Part shown: in pieces, positions 34,643-45,683 of the stretch | Layout of the letters: the number at the start of each line of letters is the position of its first letter | Position numbering within the stretch: position 1 is the stretch's first letter | From: Kaiparowitsia implicata GSE-PSE-MK54-09C | GTDB lineage: Bacteria; Cyanobacteriota; Cyanobacteriia; Elainellales; Elainellaceae | Direction of reading: 5' to 3' | Assembly: GCA_019359435.1 (NCBI GenBank) | Contig: JAHHHI010000078.1 | Coordinates: 1 to 64,000, forward strand | Length of the DNA stretch: 64,000 nucleotides | Program-made: the position numbers and the translations under genes | Notes under the pieces: model-generated | The model's database searches: none | What the model saw: only the letters and a program-made list of their open reading frames with translations | Told to the model about the DNA's origin: nothing

Positions 34643-35902
34643 TTAGCGCAGTCGGTTCAATTCTCGTTCTGCTTGACGCTGCCCATCTTGATCGTTGCGC
34701 TGGCTGTAGAGCTCAATGGCACGCTCAACTGCCAAAATAGCTTCACGGGTGCGATCGCGCCCGTGAAGGGCCGTCCCCAAATTCAGGTGCGCTTCTGGCT
34801 CATTGGGAGACAGTTCAGTCACCCGGCGGAACGACAAAATTGCATCCAGGTAATTTTGCTCAGCTAAGTAGATTTGCCCCAGCTCCATATGGGCTTCTGC
34901 TAAGGAGGGCTGCACTAGAGCAGCTTGGCGGTAATAGCTCACTGCTTCAGACGCATTATTTTGGGCACGATAGACATCGCCAATCTGCATCAGGATGCGA
35001 GCATTACGCGGCTCTAGCTCAGACGCGCGTTTGAGGATGTCTACGCCTTCGCGCATTTCGCCCGCGTTAATCAGCGCGACGGCTAACGTTGAAAGCACGT
35101 TGCCACTGCGGGGAGCCAGATCCACAGCAGTTCGCAGGGCAGTGACGGCTTCGTCGTAGCGCTCCATCTGAATCAGCAGCGCACCAACGGTTTCATGGAG
35201 TAGCGGGTTGCGGGGGTCGAGGGCTACTGCTTGACGGTAGGCGACTAAGGCTTCTTCCTGATTGTTTTGCTGCAGCAGAACATACCCCAATGCCTTGAAC
35301 GCTTCAAGATGATTGGGATCAATCTGGGTGGCGCGGCGATAGGCAGCAGCAGCAGCTTCATAGTTTTGCAAGTTAGCCTGCCCAAACCCTAGAGCGTAAT
35401 GGAAGGCGGCTTCGTCACCTTTGAGGGCGATCGCCCGTTCATAGGCTTCAATCGACTCGCGAAAGTTGTTTTGGCGCGCTTGAGCAAAGCCAATCGCCGC
35501 ATAGATCCGGGCATTGTCAGACTCTAGACTGGCTGCTTGACGATACACCGAAACAGCCTCGCTGTAGTTGCCCTCGTTGACAAGATCTCGACCCTGATTC
35601 AGCAACTCATTGACGCGACGAACTTGGTCATCATTGCTGGCCTGCGCCACGTGAATTGAGGCTGACGTTACCCGTGCAGGCGGCAGTGGCGGCAGCAGCT
35701 CAGACGATGTCACGGAGGCGGCGATCGCCGCTGGCGCACTCAGCACCCAGCCCGCCAGTAAGCCCAGCGCTAGGGGCTGGTATCGCCGGCCAGGCCAGGC
35801 AACTAGATTGATCATTGGGCGTAGCATGGGAGTGTGATTAGTGTGGAGCATAGGAGTCTGGGGAATCGCAATATTTCGTAATGCTCTTATGAGCGTGAGC
35901 AA
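34643..35902 (-). CDS. TPR-repeat protein with signal sequence
   Basis: The 419-residue protein has an N-terminal hydrophobic export segment (YQPLALGLLAGWVLSAPAAIA, about residues 41-61, read as 20 plus the final Ala). About nine consecutive 34-residue TPR motifs run from residue 95 to the C-terminus, with the usual W/Y-G-Y-A-P pattern (e.g. NYSEAVSVYRQAASLESDN, NYEAAAAAYRRATQIDPNH). The start may be an internal ATG (MLRPMINLVAWPG) because the first 25 residues are not signal-like. It is probably periplasmic or lumenal. TPR arrays scaffold protein complexes; the partner is unknown. Confidence 0.8.
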   Translation of the reverse strand: MLTLIRALRNIAIPQTPMLHTNHTPMLRPMINLVAWPGRRYQPLALGLLAGWVLSAPAAIAASVTSSELLPPLPPARVTSASIHVAQASNDDQVRRVNELLNQGRDLVNEGNYSEAVSVYRQAASLESDNARIYAAIGFAQARQNNFRESIEAYERAIALKGDEAAFHYALGFGQANLQNYEAAAAAYRRATQIDPNHLEAFKALGYVLLQQNNQEEALVAYRQAVALDPRNPLLHETVGALLIQMERYDEAVTALRTAVDLAPRSGNVLSTLAVALINAGEMREGVDILKRASELEPRNARILMQIGDVYRAQNNASEAVSYYRQAALVQPSLAEAHMELGQIYLAEQNYLDAILSFRRVTELSPNEPEAHLNLGTALHGRDRTREAILAVERAIELYSQRNDQDGQRQAERELNRLR

Positions 35903-36406
35903 AAAACGACACGATAAAACACTGTAGCACCCAATCTTTTTCAGCAGCCCCTAAGAATCTCACATGAATCATGTTTAAGCAACCCTCCTAAATCATTCAG
36001 GTAATAGACAGGAATAAGCAGGCCTGTCGCATCGGGCGACAGGGCACCCGCTGCCCCACACCCTCAACCCGAACCGAGAGTTTTTAGCGCAACCCTAGAC
36101 CGGGCGATCGCTCCATCTCCCATTTGCCCCCAGCCAACCCCTGTCTGCCCACCGCCCAAATCCCCTTGCGGAGGGGTTCTAGGGGACGTGCTTCGTCCCC
36201 TAGCGGGGGTTCGGGGGGACGCCCCCCCGAGGCTTGGTTCTGACGCCCATTTTTCTAATTGAGAGTAAGTCTCTAATATCAAGAGGCAGAAAGGCAAAAA
36301 ATAAAAGTCTGACCATCAAGGGTTTCAGCCTTACGCATAGAAACGCATAGAATTTATTCCTGGAAAATTAAATCGCGTTGGTTATTCCTGCCATCCGCAA
36401 AAAAAC
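35903..36406. other. intergenic region with several hairpins
   Basis: CCTGTCGC/GCGACAGG (36023-36043) is a perfect stem. At 36161-36235 three GC-rich stem-loops follow each other, including AGGGGACGTGCTTCGTCCCCT (the first 20 plus T). They look like a dispersed palindromic repeat. No gene is seen. Confidence 0.55.
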
Positions 36407-36441
36407 GTCAAAGGCCTCGCGCAATGCGCGAGGCCTTTGAC
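36407..36441 (-). terminator. intrinsic terminator of chlH
   Basis: GTCAAAGGCCTCGCGC and its exact complement form a 16-bp stem around AAT. On the minus strand a run of five to six T's follows. It lies 33 bases after the chlH stop. Confidence 0.9.
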
Positions 36442-36473
36442 TCTATCTAGCGCAATCCCACGACTGCGATCGC

Positions 36474-39400
36474 TTACTCAATCCCTTCGATGCGATCCTC
36501 TACTTCTTGGTAAAGCTCCCGCAGCCGATCGAGGTTGTCATCGGTCGTATCCCAATAGCCGCGACCATTGGCCTCAAGCAGGGTAGTCACCATCTTGCGG
36601 AAGGAGTTGGGATTTAAATCCATCAACCGCTTACACATATCCTCATCTTTGAAAAAGGTGGTGTTGGTGTCTTCATAGACCCAGTTATCCACCGCATCTG
36701 CTGTCGCCGACCAGCCCATGGTGTTCACCAATCGCTTCGACAGCTCGCGTACGCCCTCATAACCATGAGAGAGCATCCCCTCATACCACTTGGGGTTAAG
36801 CAGCTTAGTGCGACTGTCCAACCGCACGGTTTCCGACAGGGTGCGAATCTGAGCATTTGCCGTCGTCGTATCGGCCATATAGGAAGCGGGCGCTTTGCCA
36901 TCATCTCGCAGGCGCGACACAATTTTGGTGGGGTCAGAGTCGTAGTAGTGAGACACGTCAGTGAGCGAAATTTCCGACGAGTCTAGGTTTTGAAACGTCA
37001 CATCCGCCGTCTTAAGGCTGGAGCGGAACAGAGCCTCGTTTTGCTCCATCACACCGGGGTTATCGGACGAAAAGGCAAAGCCCTTGCGGGAGAGGTACAT
37101 GTTTTGCAGTTCCTCTTCATTTTCCCAAGTGCCGTTTTCGACAGCCAGGTTGATGTTGCTAGAGTAAGAGCCCGATGCGTTGGAAAACACCCGCGTTGCC
37201 GCCTGGCGGATGCTCAGCCCTAGTTCTTCTGCCTGCTGCACCGAGTGCTTGCGGACAAAGTTCATTTCAAAGGGCTCGTCAGCTTCCGCTGCCATCTTCA
37301 CCGCCCGATCCAACAACGCCATCTGGTTGATAAACAGATCACGGAATACGCCAGAGCAGTTGACCACCACGTCAATGCGCGGGCGGCCGAGAACTTCTAG
37401 GGGGATCAGCTCTAGCTTGTTAACTCGGCCCAGGGAATCAGGCAGCGGATTGACCCCCACCATCCAGAGAATTTGAGCCAGAGACTCACCGTAGGTTTTG
37501 ATGTTGTCCGTGCCCCAGAGCACGCACGCGATGGTTTCAGGATAGGCGCCCCCGTTCTCTGCCGCTTGCCGTGCAATCAGCCGATCCACTACCACTTTGG
37601 CGGACTTGACCGCTGCTGCCGTGGGAATAGACTGAGGATCTAAGGCGTGGATGTTTTTGCCCGTGGGCAGCACATCGGGATTGCGGATGGGATCGCCGCC
37701 CGGACCTGGGGTGATGTATTTGCCTTCTAGCGCGGTGAGCAATGCGCCCAGTTCATTGTCGGCTACGACCTGCTTGAGGCAGAACTGGAGGTATTCAAAC
37801 AGTGGCTTCAGTGCATCTGCATCCACTTTGGGGAAGCCGGACTCATGCAGGGATTCTACCCAGGGCTCTTTTTTGCCGTTGTTGCCAAAGTTAAATAGGT
37901 TTCCCAGCATAGAAGTGCGCGACACGCGCCCGTCTTCATCGACTTGGGCATGCACCATGGCTGCAACTGCGGCGCGAGTGGCCATGTTGATGGCGTTCAG
38001 CAGTTCCACATCGCCCAATACGCCGCGATCGCTCTGCTGATACACCTCCTCCAAACTGCGCTCAATGCTGTTGGTGATAATGCGCTGCAGGCTGAGGATG
38101 CCTTCTTCTTCGCGATCTAACCCGGCGATGTTGACCAATGTGGCGATCGCCTCTTCAGCCGTTGGCGGTTTGCCCACCACATGCAGGCCACAGGGCAGCA
38201 GCCGCGCCTCGATCTCCATCAACTTGATGTAGATCTTGCCCACGATGTTGTCGCGCTCGTCTGGACTCAAGTCGACTGCATTACTTTCCGGCAGCATCAC
38301 ATCCTTGTCTAGGTTGCAGATGCGGGCCTTGTCCATAATGGTGTCTACAATCTGCACCCCGCGCCCCGAGTCTTTTAGGGTTTGATAGGAACCAATCAGC
38401 TCGCTTAGCTCCTTGAGGCCTTTGTAGAGTCCGGCGTTTTCTGCAGGCGGCGTCAGGTAGCTGATGGTTTCAGCATAGCTACGGCGCTTGGCAATGGTGG
38501 CCTCAGAAGGGTTGTTAGCTGCGTAGTAATAGAGGTTGGGGATGGTGCCAATTAAGCTATCGGGGAAGCAGTCGCCCGACATGCCCATTTGCTTACCCGG
38601 CATAAACTCTAGAGAGCCATGGGTGCCAAAGTGCAGCACTGCATCTGCGCCCCAGATTTTCTCTAGGTAGGTGTAATACGCCGCAAACCCGTGGTGGGGG
38701 CTAGCGGAGCGAGAGAATAGCAGCCGCATGGGGTCGCCCTCGTAGCCGAAGGTAGGCTGCACGCCGATGAAGACATTGCCAAAGGCTTTGCCGTAGACCA
38801 GGAGGTTTTGTCCATCGCTGTTGAGGTTGCCAGGTGGTGGCCCCCAGGAGGGTTCGAGCCGCTTGGAGTAGGGCGTTAGCCGCTCATACTCTTCGACCGA
38901 CATGCGGTGGGCCACGTTAAGTTCCGGGCTGCTGTATTGAGCTTGGGCGTTGTGCAAGACCTCTAGCATCAGCTTTTCAGGCGTGTCGGGCAGATCCGTC
39001 ACGTCATACCCGTTGTCATGCAGGGCTTCCATCACTTTATAGATAGAGCCAAACACGTCTAGATAGGCTGCTGTGCCCACGTTCCCTTTATCTGGCGGAA
39101 AGCTAAAGACCGTGATGGCGACGCGCTTGTGCAGCTTGGGCTTTCGGCGCAGATTGGCCCATTTGAGAGCACGCTGGGCGATCGCCTCAACGCGATCTTG
39201 CAGAGCAATGGCTTTGCCCGTAGCGCCATCGCGTCCCGATAAGATGATTGGCTCGATTGCGCCATCGAGTTCTGGCAGCGCAATTTGCAGCGCGACTTGA
39301 ATGGGGTGCAGCCCGAGCTCGCTATCTTGCCATTCTTCAGTAGTTTGGAACACCAGCGGCAGCGCCACCATGTAGGGTCGTCCTAACTTTTGCAGTGACT

Positions 39401-40487
39401 CGATGGCTTTGGGATGGTCTTGCCGAGCGGGGCCGCCCACCAGCGCAAACCCCGTCAGCGACACCACCACATCCACAATGGGAATGGGATGAGAATCGCT
39501 TTGGCTGAGGGGATCGTAGAAGTAAGCATCCACCGGCTTCGAGAAATCTAACCCGCCTGCAAAGACTGGAAGGACCCGCGCGCCCATGGCCTCTAGTTCA
39601 GAGATCATGGCGACATAGTGGGCGTCATCCCCAGTCACCAAGTGAGTGCGTTGCAGCACTAACCCAACCGTCGGGACAAGGGGATCTTTCATGTCGTCCC
39701 CAATGTCGCGGCGTGAGCTGTACCAATTGATGTACTCCTTCACATCCTCAAACATGTGAGGGGCGAGGGGATGCCAGATGCCCATATCGGGATAGGTCTG
39801 GGGATCTTGATAGGGGAGTCCATTGGCTCCGGCGATCGCCCGATCCTTAAACACATACCGATCGGCCAGCATCAGCAAAAAGTTTTGCAGATTCTCGGAA
39901 TTGCCCCCCAGCCAGTATTGGAAACTGAGCATGAAGTTGCGGGCATCCTGCGCTTTATCCATCGGCAGGTATTTCAGCACCTTGGGCAGGGTGTTGAGCA
40001 GCTTGAGCATGGCATCTTGAAAGCCAGCGCCAGACTGCTCTTTGCGCTTTTTCATAAACTGGGCGATCGCACTCTTCGACTGACCCAACTGGGACATCGA
40101 AAAGCTGCCCATCTTATTCAGCCGCATCACCTGGGGCATAGAGGGAAAGACAACAGCTACATCGAGGTGATCGCGCACTGGCTCTACTGCTGCCACCACC
40201 TTATCTGCCAAATCTTCTAAAAAAATGAGCGAGGCAATGAAGACATTGGCATTGGCGACATCCTGCTTAAAGGCCTCGTAGTTGTCGGCATCGCGCAGCT
40301 CTTCTAATAAGTAGCCACTAATTTCGATCGCAATGTCGGCGTTGTTCTCATTGATGGCACGCACTGCTCCAGACAGTGCACTTTGATACTGGGGTTCCAA
40401 TACCACATAAACCACCTTCACCAATCCACGTCCGCGCACATCCTCTGGGGCGATATGACGAATCGTCGGCTTGACGTGAGTGAACAT
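36474..40487 (-). CDS. chlH: magnesium chelatase subunit H
   Basis: ChlH is the porphyrin-binding catalytic subunit of Mg-chelatase, inserting Mg into protoporphyrin IX with ChlI and ChlD in chlorophyll synthesis. The 1337-residue length matches cyanobacterial ChlH. The N-terminus ([20 protein letters not shown]) and interior segments such as [19 protein letters not shown] and [21 protein letters not shown] are diagnostic of the CobN/ChlH family. It is monocistronic with a strong terminator. The ~630-base upstream region is long enough for complex light or iron regulation, but I identify no specific site. Cobaltochelatase CobN is the only alternative and is less likely. Confidence 0.97.
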   Translation of the reverse strand: MFTHVKPTIRHIAPEDVRGRGLVKVVYVVLEPQYQSALSGAVRAINENNADIAIEISGYLLEELRDADNYEAFKQDVANANVFIASLIFLEDLADKVVAAVEPVRDHLDVAVVFPSMPQVMRLNKMGSFSMSQLGQSKSAIAQFMKKRKEQSGAGFQDAMLKLLNTLPKVLKYLPMDKAQDARNFMLSFQYWLGGNSENLQNFLLMLADRYVFKDRAIAGANGLPYQDPQTYPDMGIWHPLAPHMFEDVKEYINWYSSRRDIGDDMKDPLVPTVGLVLQRTHLVTGDDAHYVAMISELEAMGARVLPVFAGGLDFSKPVDAYFYDPLSQSDSHPIPIVDVVVSLTGFALVGGPARQDHPKAIESLQKLGRPYMVALPLVFQTTEEWQDSELGLHPIQVALQIALPELDGAIEPIILSGRDGATGKAIALQDRVEAIAQRALKWANLRRKPKLHKRVAITVFSFPPDKGNVGTAAYLDVFGSIYKVMEALHDNGYDVTDLPDTPEKLMLEVLHNAQAQYSSPELNVAHRMSVEEYERLTPYSKRLEPSWGPPPGNLNSDGQNLLVYGKAFGNVFIGVQPTFGYEGDPMRLLFSRSASPHHGFAAYYTYLEKIWGADAVLHFGTHGSLEFMPGKQMGMSGDCFPDSLIGTIPNLYYYAANNPSEATIAKRRSYAETISYLTPPAENAGLYKGLKELSELIGSYQTLKDSGRGVQIVDTIMDKARICNLDKDVMLPESNAVDLSPDERDNIVGKIYIKLMEIEARLLPCGLHVVGKPPTAEEAIATLVNIAGLDREEEGILSLQRIITNSIERSLEEVYQQSDRGVLGDVELLNAINMATRAAVAAMVHAQVDEDGRVSRTSMLGNLFNFGNNGKKEPWVESLHESGFPKVDADALKPLFEYLQFCLKQVVADNELGALLTALEGKYITPGPGGDPIRNPDVLPTGKNIHALDPQSIPTAAAVKSAKVVVDRLIARQAAENGGAYPETIACVLWGTDNIKTYGESLAQILWMVGVNPLPDSLGRVNKLELIPLEVLGRPRIDVVVNCSGVFRDLFINQMALLDRAVKMAAEADEPFEMNFVRKHSVQQAEELGLSIRQAATRVFSNASGSYSSNINLAVENGTWENEEELQNMYLSRKGFAFSSDNPGVMEQNEALFRSSLKTADVTFQNLDSSEISLTDVSHYYDSDPTKIVSRLRDDGKAPASYMADTTTANAQIRTLSETVRLDSRTKLLNPKWYEGMLSHGYEGVRELSKRLVNTMGWSATADAVDNWVYEDTNTTFFKDEDMCKRLMDLNPNSFRKMVTTLLEANGRGYWDTTDDNLDRLRELYQEVEDRIEGIE

Positions 40488-41121
40488 TCAGCTAGGCTCC
40501 TTCTCAAAGGGGATCTGATCCGCAATCTCACCGCAACGTCTCCACGTCTGTATAGGCCACCGCCAAGTCAGACTCGAAGAAACAGCTTGACCGAATATGG
40601 CAGGCTGTGCTCAACCGACACTGGGCTATCTAGAGCAGAGAATTTACAGTGCTACATAGATTGTTTTTACCAGAAAACCCTTGCAAAGAGCCAGCTTCAG
40701 GGTTTTTCTGACACAAATTGATAAAAAGATTGAGACATAAAGTTACACACATTGACATATTGAGTGAGCTTCTGCTCAAGAAAGGTTAAGAACTTTTAAT
40801 GAAAACAATCAAAATTTCTGATAATTGCGGCCTAAGCCATTAGAGCAGTTTGGGCGATCGCCCAGTCCGCCACTATTCGCTCAAAAACCCTTTCCAACAA
40901 TGAGTTTGGGATAAGCTCAACCCGTGCTTGCCCCGGAACTTACCTAACCTAAATGTGAATTTAAATCAGCCTCAACTCCTGGATGAGCGTTACTGAATGG
41001 CAGCATAACGCTGCGTATGGATGCACGGCTATGCGTCCCTGCGAAGAGCATTAATGCTTAAATTTATACTGTATTTGGCAACGCCGTGGATGTTATAGAT
41101 TGAGTCGATAAATAATAAAAT
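40488..41121. other. intergenic region upstream of chlH
   Basis: No gene is evident. An inverted, diverged copy of the dispersed repeat spans 40901-40955. AT-rich stretches at 40720-40830 could hold the chlH promoter. Confidence 0.5.
40901..40955 (-). repeat. dispersed ~47-bp repeat, diverged inverted copy
   Basis: The minus strand reads ACATTTAGGTTAGG then GGTTGAGCTTATCCCAAACTCA. It shares both ends with the other copies, but the middle is replaced. Confidence 0.5.
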
Positions 41122-42750
41122 CTATTCTCGATCGAGCGTCCAGAGATTGCCTTCGGGATAGAGTAAATTAATCGTCCAGCCGTTGTTTTCAAGTGCGATT
41201 CGGAGTGGCCCCGAAGGACGAAACAGCAGCGTTTCTGAATTCCAATTTTGGGCGATCGCTTCTAGATCTGGCGGCTGCGTAACCAACAAGAACTGAGCGG
41301 AGTTAGTGACCTCATAACTGAGCGAAATTAAGTCGCCCGTATTGGTATATTCATCCCCAAAATCGCTTACCACAATCGGAGACGATAGCCCGTTAATGCG
41401 CTCAGCTATGCCTGCGTTAAAATAGCTCAAATCCTTGCTCCACCAAGTGTTTGAGATGGCGCTTACGGCCAGAGACGCGATGCTGCCAGCCAGCAACAGC
41501 CCGATCATGCCGATGCGCCAGGGCTGCGGTTTGCGTAGCCGATTAATCGGCGTAAACGGCATTTGCTGCGCTAGCCAAAATCCCATCGCGAGCTGCATTG
41601 ATGGATAACACGCAATAAGATAGCGGCTAATGGCAGAGCGTCTGCCGCCGAATACTAAATCGGGAATTGCCAATAAGATAAACGGCACGAATGCCGACAG
41701 CAGCACAAATAGCCACACGGCGGGATGCGTGCGTCGAACTAGGGTGTATAACGCCAGTCCAATCAGGATCAAAATGGGCGATCGCACTAAATAGGTTAGC
41801 GGATTATCAAAGCCCAGATCTAAATCTAAAAACAGCGAGGTAAAGCTTAGCATCCACAGGCGAACGAGAGCGCCAAAGCCAGGGGAATACCGCGTCCACG
41901 TAGTAGCCGAGGCAACCCGATCTAAATTGTTGATCAGCACCCAAGCCCAGGGCAGAAACATAAGCAGCGTAAGGGCGATCGCCCCTATAAAACCTGGCAG
42001 CGGTCGGACGAGCGGTCGCCTGGCTCGGCCCATACGCACCTGTGCCGGTGGAATGTAGAACTGCCGCAGTAAGACATAAATCCCCTGGGGCACCATGGCT
42101 AGCAGATGAAACGGCTGGGTATAGAGCCCCACGGCATTCACTAGGCCATAGACGAGCCAACTGGGCCAGTCCATCCGCTTCAGTGCCCGCAGTAGCATCC
42201 ACCCGCTGATGATTGTTAGCCCGGTCAGCAGGCTATATTGCCGAGCTGTTTGGGCAAACAGCACATCAAAGGGAGACACGGCTAGCAGTGCCGTGGCCCA
42301 TAGGGCTGCTAGCCGCGATTCAAACAGCGCCATCGCCAGCCCATACATGGCAGGCAGTGCCAGCAAGCTCAGCAGGGCTGCGAGCGATCGCGCAGCCGTA
42401 ATCGACGTGCCAAACTGCTGCATCCACCCGCGGGTCAGCAGAGAATAGAGCGGCGGATGGTGGGGGTTCTCGATGCGCAGAGACGCTACTGTATCCGCTG
42501 CGGTTCCGCCAGGTTTGAACGTCTGGAACTGCTGTAACTCCGCTACAGATACCAACTGATTTTGAAATAGCGCTGCATCAATTTCTTGGCGGTTATAGCC
42601 CGTCGCCCGAACCACGGTATACACCTCGTCATGCCAGAACACTTTGCCGTCTAGATTAATGAACCGAAACGCAACACCTACAGCAATGAGTAGGGCGATC
42701 GCCAGTTTCCACGGCAGTGGGATCGGGAATGGACGAGACTGAGAAAACAT
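41122..42750 (-). CDS. GT-C membrane glycosyltransferase (ArnT/PMT-like)
   Basis: The 542-residue protein has about ten to twelve membrane helices. The first loop contains KVFWHDEVYTVVRATGYNR, with the Asp-Glu pair typical of GT-C enzymes, and later IENPHHPPLYSLLTRGWMQQFG (read in halves). A soluble C-terminal domain of about 120 residues follows the last helix. Such enzymes move sugars from lipid-phosphate donors to lipids, proteins or glycans in the outer leaflet or periplasm. Donor and acceptor are unknown. It is monocistronic. Confidence 0.8.
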   Translation of the reverse strand: MFSQSRPFPIPLPWKLAIALLIAVGVAFRFINLDGKVFWHDEVYTVVRATGYNRQEIDAALFQNQLVSVAELQQFQTFKPGGTAADTVASLRIENPHHPPLYSLLTRGWMQQFGTSITAARSLAALLSLLALPAMYGLAMALFESRLAALWATALLAVSPFDVLFAQTARQYSLLTGLTIISGWMLLRALKRMDWPSWLVYGLVNAVGLYTQPFHLLAMVPQGIYVLLRQFYIPPAQVRMGRARRPLVRPLPGFIGAIALTLLMFLPWAWVLINNLDRVASATTWTRYSPGFGALVRLWMLSFTSLFLDLDLGFDNPLTYLVRSPILILIGLALYTLVRRTHPAVWLFVLLSAFVPFILLAIPDLVFGGRRSAISRYLIACYPSMQLAMGFWLAQQMPFTPINRLRKPQPWRIGMIGLLLAGSIASLAVSAISNTWWSKDLSYFNAGIAERINGLSSPIVVSDFGDEYTNTGDLISLSYEVTNSAQFLLVTQPPDLEAIAQNWNSETLLFRPSGPLRIALENNGWTINLLYPEGNLWTLDRE

Positions 42751-43133
42751 AGGCAGACCAAGAAGGACTCATTCTGGGCAATTAGATTCGCAAGGGCGAT
42801 GGGAGCAAAACCTGCATAGAGCAAGCCCTCTCCTCATGCGGATGCGAATTCTGCGAATTAGGCATCCATTATCAGAGTTACAGCTAGGCCGACGCCTTAA
42901 CAGGCATAACGTTGGCACCTCTATCGGTCACTCCATACCCCTCAACGGCTGATCGCGCTCTGTTTAGAACTTGCGCAGTTGGACGATTTCCAGGACTCCA
43001 CAGAATGTGCGTAAGCCCTGTCTGTTTGGGACTACTGGAAAACGGAAGGGTAAGGGCAATCGCTATACTAGTGTGGTTTTCCTGGCAGAGAATTGAATTA
43101 GTCTACGGTATTCCGTACGTTTATCTTTAATTC
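42751..43133. other. divergent intergenic region
   Basis: It lies between the GT-C gene and the LpxB-like gene. Short frames only; I see no recognisable site apart from AT-rich promoter-like DNA near 43070-43130. Confidence 0.4.
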
Positions 43134-44456
43134 GTGATCCCAACCTCTGATTTTGATGCTCGTGCTGTGCTGCCGCTGGGGCAGGGCGCTGTGGATATTT
43201 TGATTTTGTCAAATGGGCCGGGCGAGGTGACAACCTGGGTGCGACCTGTGGTGCAGGCGTTGAGGCGCCAGTTAGGGGGCGATCGCACCCAAGTGCGGAT
43301 TTCGCTGGTGTTGTCGCCCTGTCCCAACGCCAGCGGGCACGAGGTCGCGGTGGCGCGTGCCTATCCCGAGATCGACCGCATCCAGGGGGCGCAGCACTTC
43401 TTCCCCTTTTTGCTATGGGGCAAAACGGCAGAGCAGTGGGACTGGCGCGATCGCGGGGTGATTGTGTTCCTCGGAGGGGATCAAATTTTTCCGGTGATTA
43501 TCGGCAAGCGCCTCAGCTACTCGACGCTGATCTATGCCGAATGGGATGCCCGGTGGCATCGCTGGGTTGATCGGTTTGCGGTAATGCAGCCTGCGGTAAT
43601 GCAACAGGTGCGCCCCAAATTTGCCCATAAATTCACTGTTGTGGGGGACTTGATGTGTGAGGTGGGGGCAGCGCCGTTAAACGCTACCGCGTCTCGCAAC
43701 ACTCCCTCGCCGCTGATTGGGTTCCTTCCGGGTTCTAAACCGGCCAAGCTAGCCCAAGGGATGCCGCTGATGCTAGCAACCGTTCAACATCTGCATCGGC
43801 TGAACCCCAGGCTGCAGTTCATGCTGCCCGTGGCCCCTACGCTGGACGTATCGACCCTGGCACGCTATGCCGATCCCCAACACAATCCTATATCACAATT
43901 TTTTGGCAGTCCCAAAGCTGTGCTAGCAAAGGAGGGCGAGCGGCACTGGCTGCAGGCAGATGATGGCTTTCAGGTTGAGCTGTGTACTGATGCGCCTGCC
44001 TATGACCGCTTGCGAGACTGTGCGTTGTGCCTGACGACTGTGGGGGCTAACACGGCGGAATTGGCGGCGCTGGGAGTGCCTATGCTGGTGTTGCTGCCTA
44101 CGCAGCAGTTGGATGCCATGCGTGCCTGGGACGGGATTCCGGGGCTGCTGGTGCGACTGCCGGGGATAGGGGCACTCTTTGCCCGGCTGGTGAATGCCTG
44201 GTTTTTGCGGAAGAAGCGATTGCTGGCATGGCCTAATATCTGGGCGGGACGCGAGATTGTGCCGGAATTGGTGGGACATTTGGAGCCGGGGGCGATCGCC
44301 CAGACTGTACTCGAGCTGCTGAACCACCCAACGGCCTTGGCCGACATGCGTCAGCAAATGCGTCAGATTCGAGGTAAGTCGGGCGCTGCTGCTGCCATTG
44401 CCGCTCTAGTGCAGGATTTGCTCACAGATTCAGCTCATGGGCCTCCACAGAATTAG
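43134..44456 (+). CDS. lipid-A-disaccharide synthase-like glycosyltransferase
   Basis: The 440-residue protein, with GTG start, has a GT-B fold like LpxB. It shows VDILILSNGPGEVTTWVRPV near the N-terminus, VFLGGDQIFPVIIGKRLSYS in the middle, PLIGFLPGSKPAKLAQGMPL as the interdomain motif and LCLTTVGANTAELAALGVPM as the nucleotide-sugar site. It is a cyanobacterial relative rather than a canonical LpxB, and cyanobacteria often lack standard lipid A. Its true acceptor is uncertain. It is a peripheral membrane protein by family analogy. Confidence 0.8.
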   Translation: MIPTSDFDARAVLPLGQGAVDILILSNGPGEVTTWVRPVVQALRRQLGGDRTQVRISLVLSPCPNASGHEVAVARAYPEIDRIQGAQHFFPFLLWGKTAEQWDWRDRGVIVFLGGDQIFPVIIGKRLSYSTLIYAEWDARWHRWVDRFAVMQPAVMQQVRPKFAHKFTVVGDLMCEVGAAPLNATASRNTPSPLIGFLPGSKPAKLAQGMPLMLATVQHLHRLNPRLQFMLPVAPTLDVSTLARYADPQHNPISQFFGSPKAVLAKEGERHWLQADDGFQVELCTDAPAYDRLRDCALCLTTVGANTAELAALGVPMLVLLPTQQLDAMRAWDGIPGLLVRLPGIGALFARLVNAWFLRKKRLLAWPNIWAGREIVPELVGHLEPGAIAQTVLELLNHPTALADMRQQMRQIRGKSGAAAAIAALVQDLLTDSAHGPPQN

Positions 44457-44876
44457 TGCTCAGGCCAACGCCTGTCGCAGACGCAGTCAATCTTGAGAGA
44501 TTGAGCCATAGAACAAAAAATCGAGCTGAATTAACAGATAAACCCCTTCTAAAACCATCCGCTCGGGTTAAGAAAATGTGAGTTCGATCCTGACGTTCAA
44601 CCTAGGGCGTGTCATCAATTTCGACCAAAAACCTTGTGCTATGAGCGTTGCCACGCCCGATCCAAAAAACAGGCTAGGGGCTGTGACCGTTCATTTCTGG
44701 GCCATTAGCGGCTAATTGATGACAACCTCTAGATTCAAGCCTCTTGATTTAGAAAAAGCCATCTTATGTGGGCAACCTGCCGTTGCGCTGGGGATAACGT
44801 GGGTATGGGCGGTGGCAAGAGCGGCTGGGATCGGGGCAGACGGGAGATGGGAGCGATCGCACTATGGCACTTGACG
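44457..44876. other. intergenic region carrying a MITE
   Basis: No gene is evident. The 115-bp MITE copy 1 lies at 44610-44724. The remainder shows nothing recognisable. Confidence 0.5.
44610..44724. mobile_element. 115-bp MITE, copy 1
   Basis: The terminal inverted repeats are TGTCATCAATT and AATTGATGACA, 11 bp, perfect. The interior has ATGAGCGTTGCCACGCCCGA and AGGCTAGGGGCTGTGAC. A second copy of exactly the same length and orientation is at 60210-60324, with about 16 mismatches. It is too short to encode a transposase and is probably mobilised by an IS with the same ends. Confidence 0.8.
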
Positions 44877-45005
44877 CTATGCCGAACGACGCTGCTGCCG
44901 CTGGTAGGCCTTCCAGCGCAATAGGACTCGCTTCAGGTTATTTGATTTTTGGGCAGGCTTAGGCTCGAACAGCTCTTGAACCATAGCGATAGTGGCATAG
45001 GTCAT
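44877..45005 (-). CDS. small basic protein, possible
   Basis: A 42-codon frame starts MTYATIAMVQELFEPKPAQK and ends AYQRQQRRSA. It has an N-terminal helix, a Pro-Lys hinge and a strongly basic C-terminal helix (NNLKRVLLRWKAYQRQQRR). The composition looks biological, but the Shine-Dalgarno is weak. No family is recognised. Confidence 0.4.
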   Translation of the reverse strand: MTYATIAMVQELFEPKPAQKSNNLKRVLLRWKAYQRQQRRSA

Positions 45006-45223
45006 GGTGATTGACTCTTGAAAATTTAAGGAATCTGGTTCCTCTGGGTCAGTGCCATGCTAGTAGTCCTACACCGCTGCTCTACAGGTCGGAAAACCGA
45101 TCGGGGGTTGGTGTAATAACCGGGGTGGTTTGCTGTATATCGGTGGAGCGATCGCCCTCAAGATTTCTTATATGGGTACCGATAGCTCTGGTTGCTGCGT
45201 TAATGCATGAGCAGTCTTAACTA

Positions 45224-45260
45224 AAAAGAGGGTAGATCGCACTGCGACCCACCCTCTTTT
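45224..45260 (-). terminator. terminator of the 129-residue gene
   Basis: AAAAGAGGGT and ACCCTCTTTT form a 10-bp stem around a 17-base loop. On the minus strand a further T follows the arm (CTTTTTAG). It is 34 bases after the gene's stop. Confidence 0.75.
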
Positions 45261-45293
45261 GGTTGGCTCTATTTTTTTGATGACTGGGGCAAT

Positions 45294-45683
45294 CTAGGCC
45301 AGCGTTTCAGGGCAGTAGCCCAACCCAGACACAAACTGCTTACGAAATTCTTCAATTTCTTCGAAATCTGGATTGCCGTGAGACACGACAGCCACCTGAT
45401 AGCGGCGCATCACGCTGACGGGCGATTGGCCTGTCTCTAGCCCCCACAGGGCCATGCGAACGCGAATATCTGGCTCGTAGGGAATCCCCAGCTCATTCAA
45501 GAACGCGCGAAAGTCGGCATCTTGATGCAGTGTGGGTACGTCACTCAGCTTCACTTTGACCACCCAACCGTCAATTTGGTGAATCACAGTGAGAGATTTA
45601 ACAGAGAGCCGAGGGGACTGATGCAAAAACTCGACAATTCGCAACGTCAAGCTGGCATTGGCTAGGTAGTAGACATAGTCCAT
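45294..45683 (-). CDS. hypothetical cyanobacterial protein
   Basis: The 129-residue protein begins MDYVYYLANASLTLRIVEFL and contains VIHQIDGWVVKVKLSDVPTL and LWGLETGQSPVSVMRRYQVA. It is a soluble alpha/beta protein of normal composition without cysteine motifs. A terminator follows its stop. It is flanked by unrelated genes, so context gives no clue. I do not recognise the family. Confidence 0.65.
   Translation of the reverse strand: MDYVYYLANASLTLRIVEFLHQSPRLSVKSLTVIHQIDGWVVKVKLSDVPTLHQDADFRAFLNELGIPYEPDIRVRMALWGLETGQSPVSVMRRYQVAVVSHGNPDFEEIEEFRKQFVSGLGYCPETLA

Noticed and set aside
36064-36297. 77-codon minus-strand frame
   Set aside because: Its composition is produced by the GC-rich hairpin repeats at 36161-36235.
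45011-45220. 69-codon plus-strand frame
   Set aside because: No family resemblance or ribosome site; it lies in a region between small minus-strand genes.
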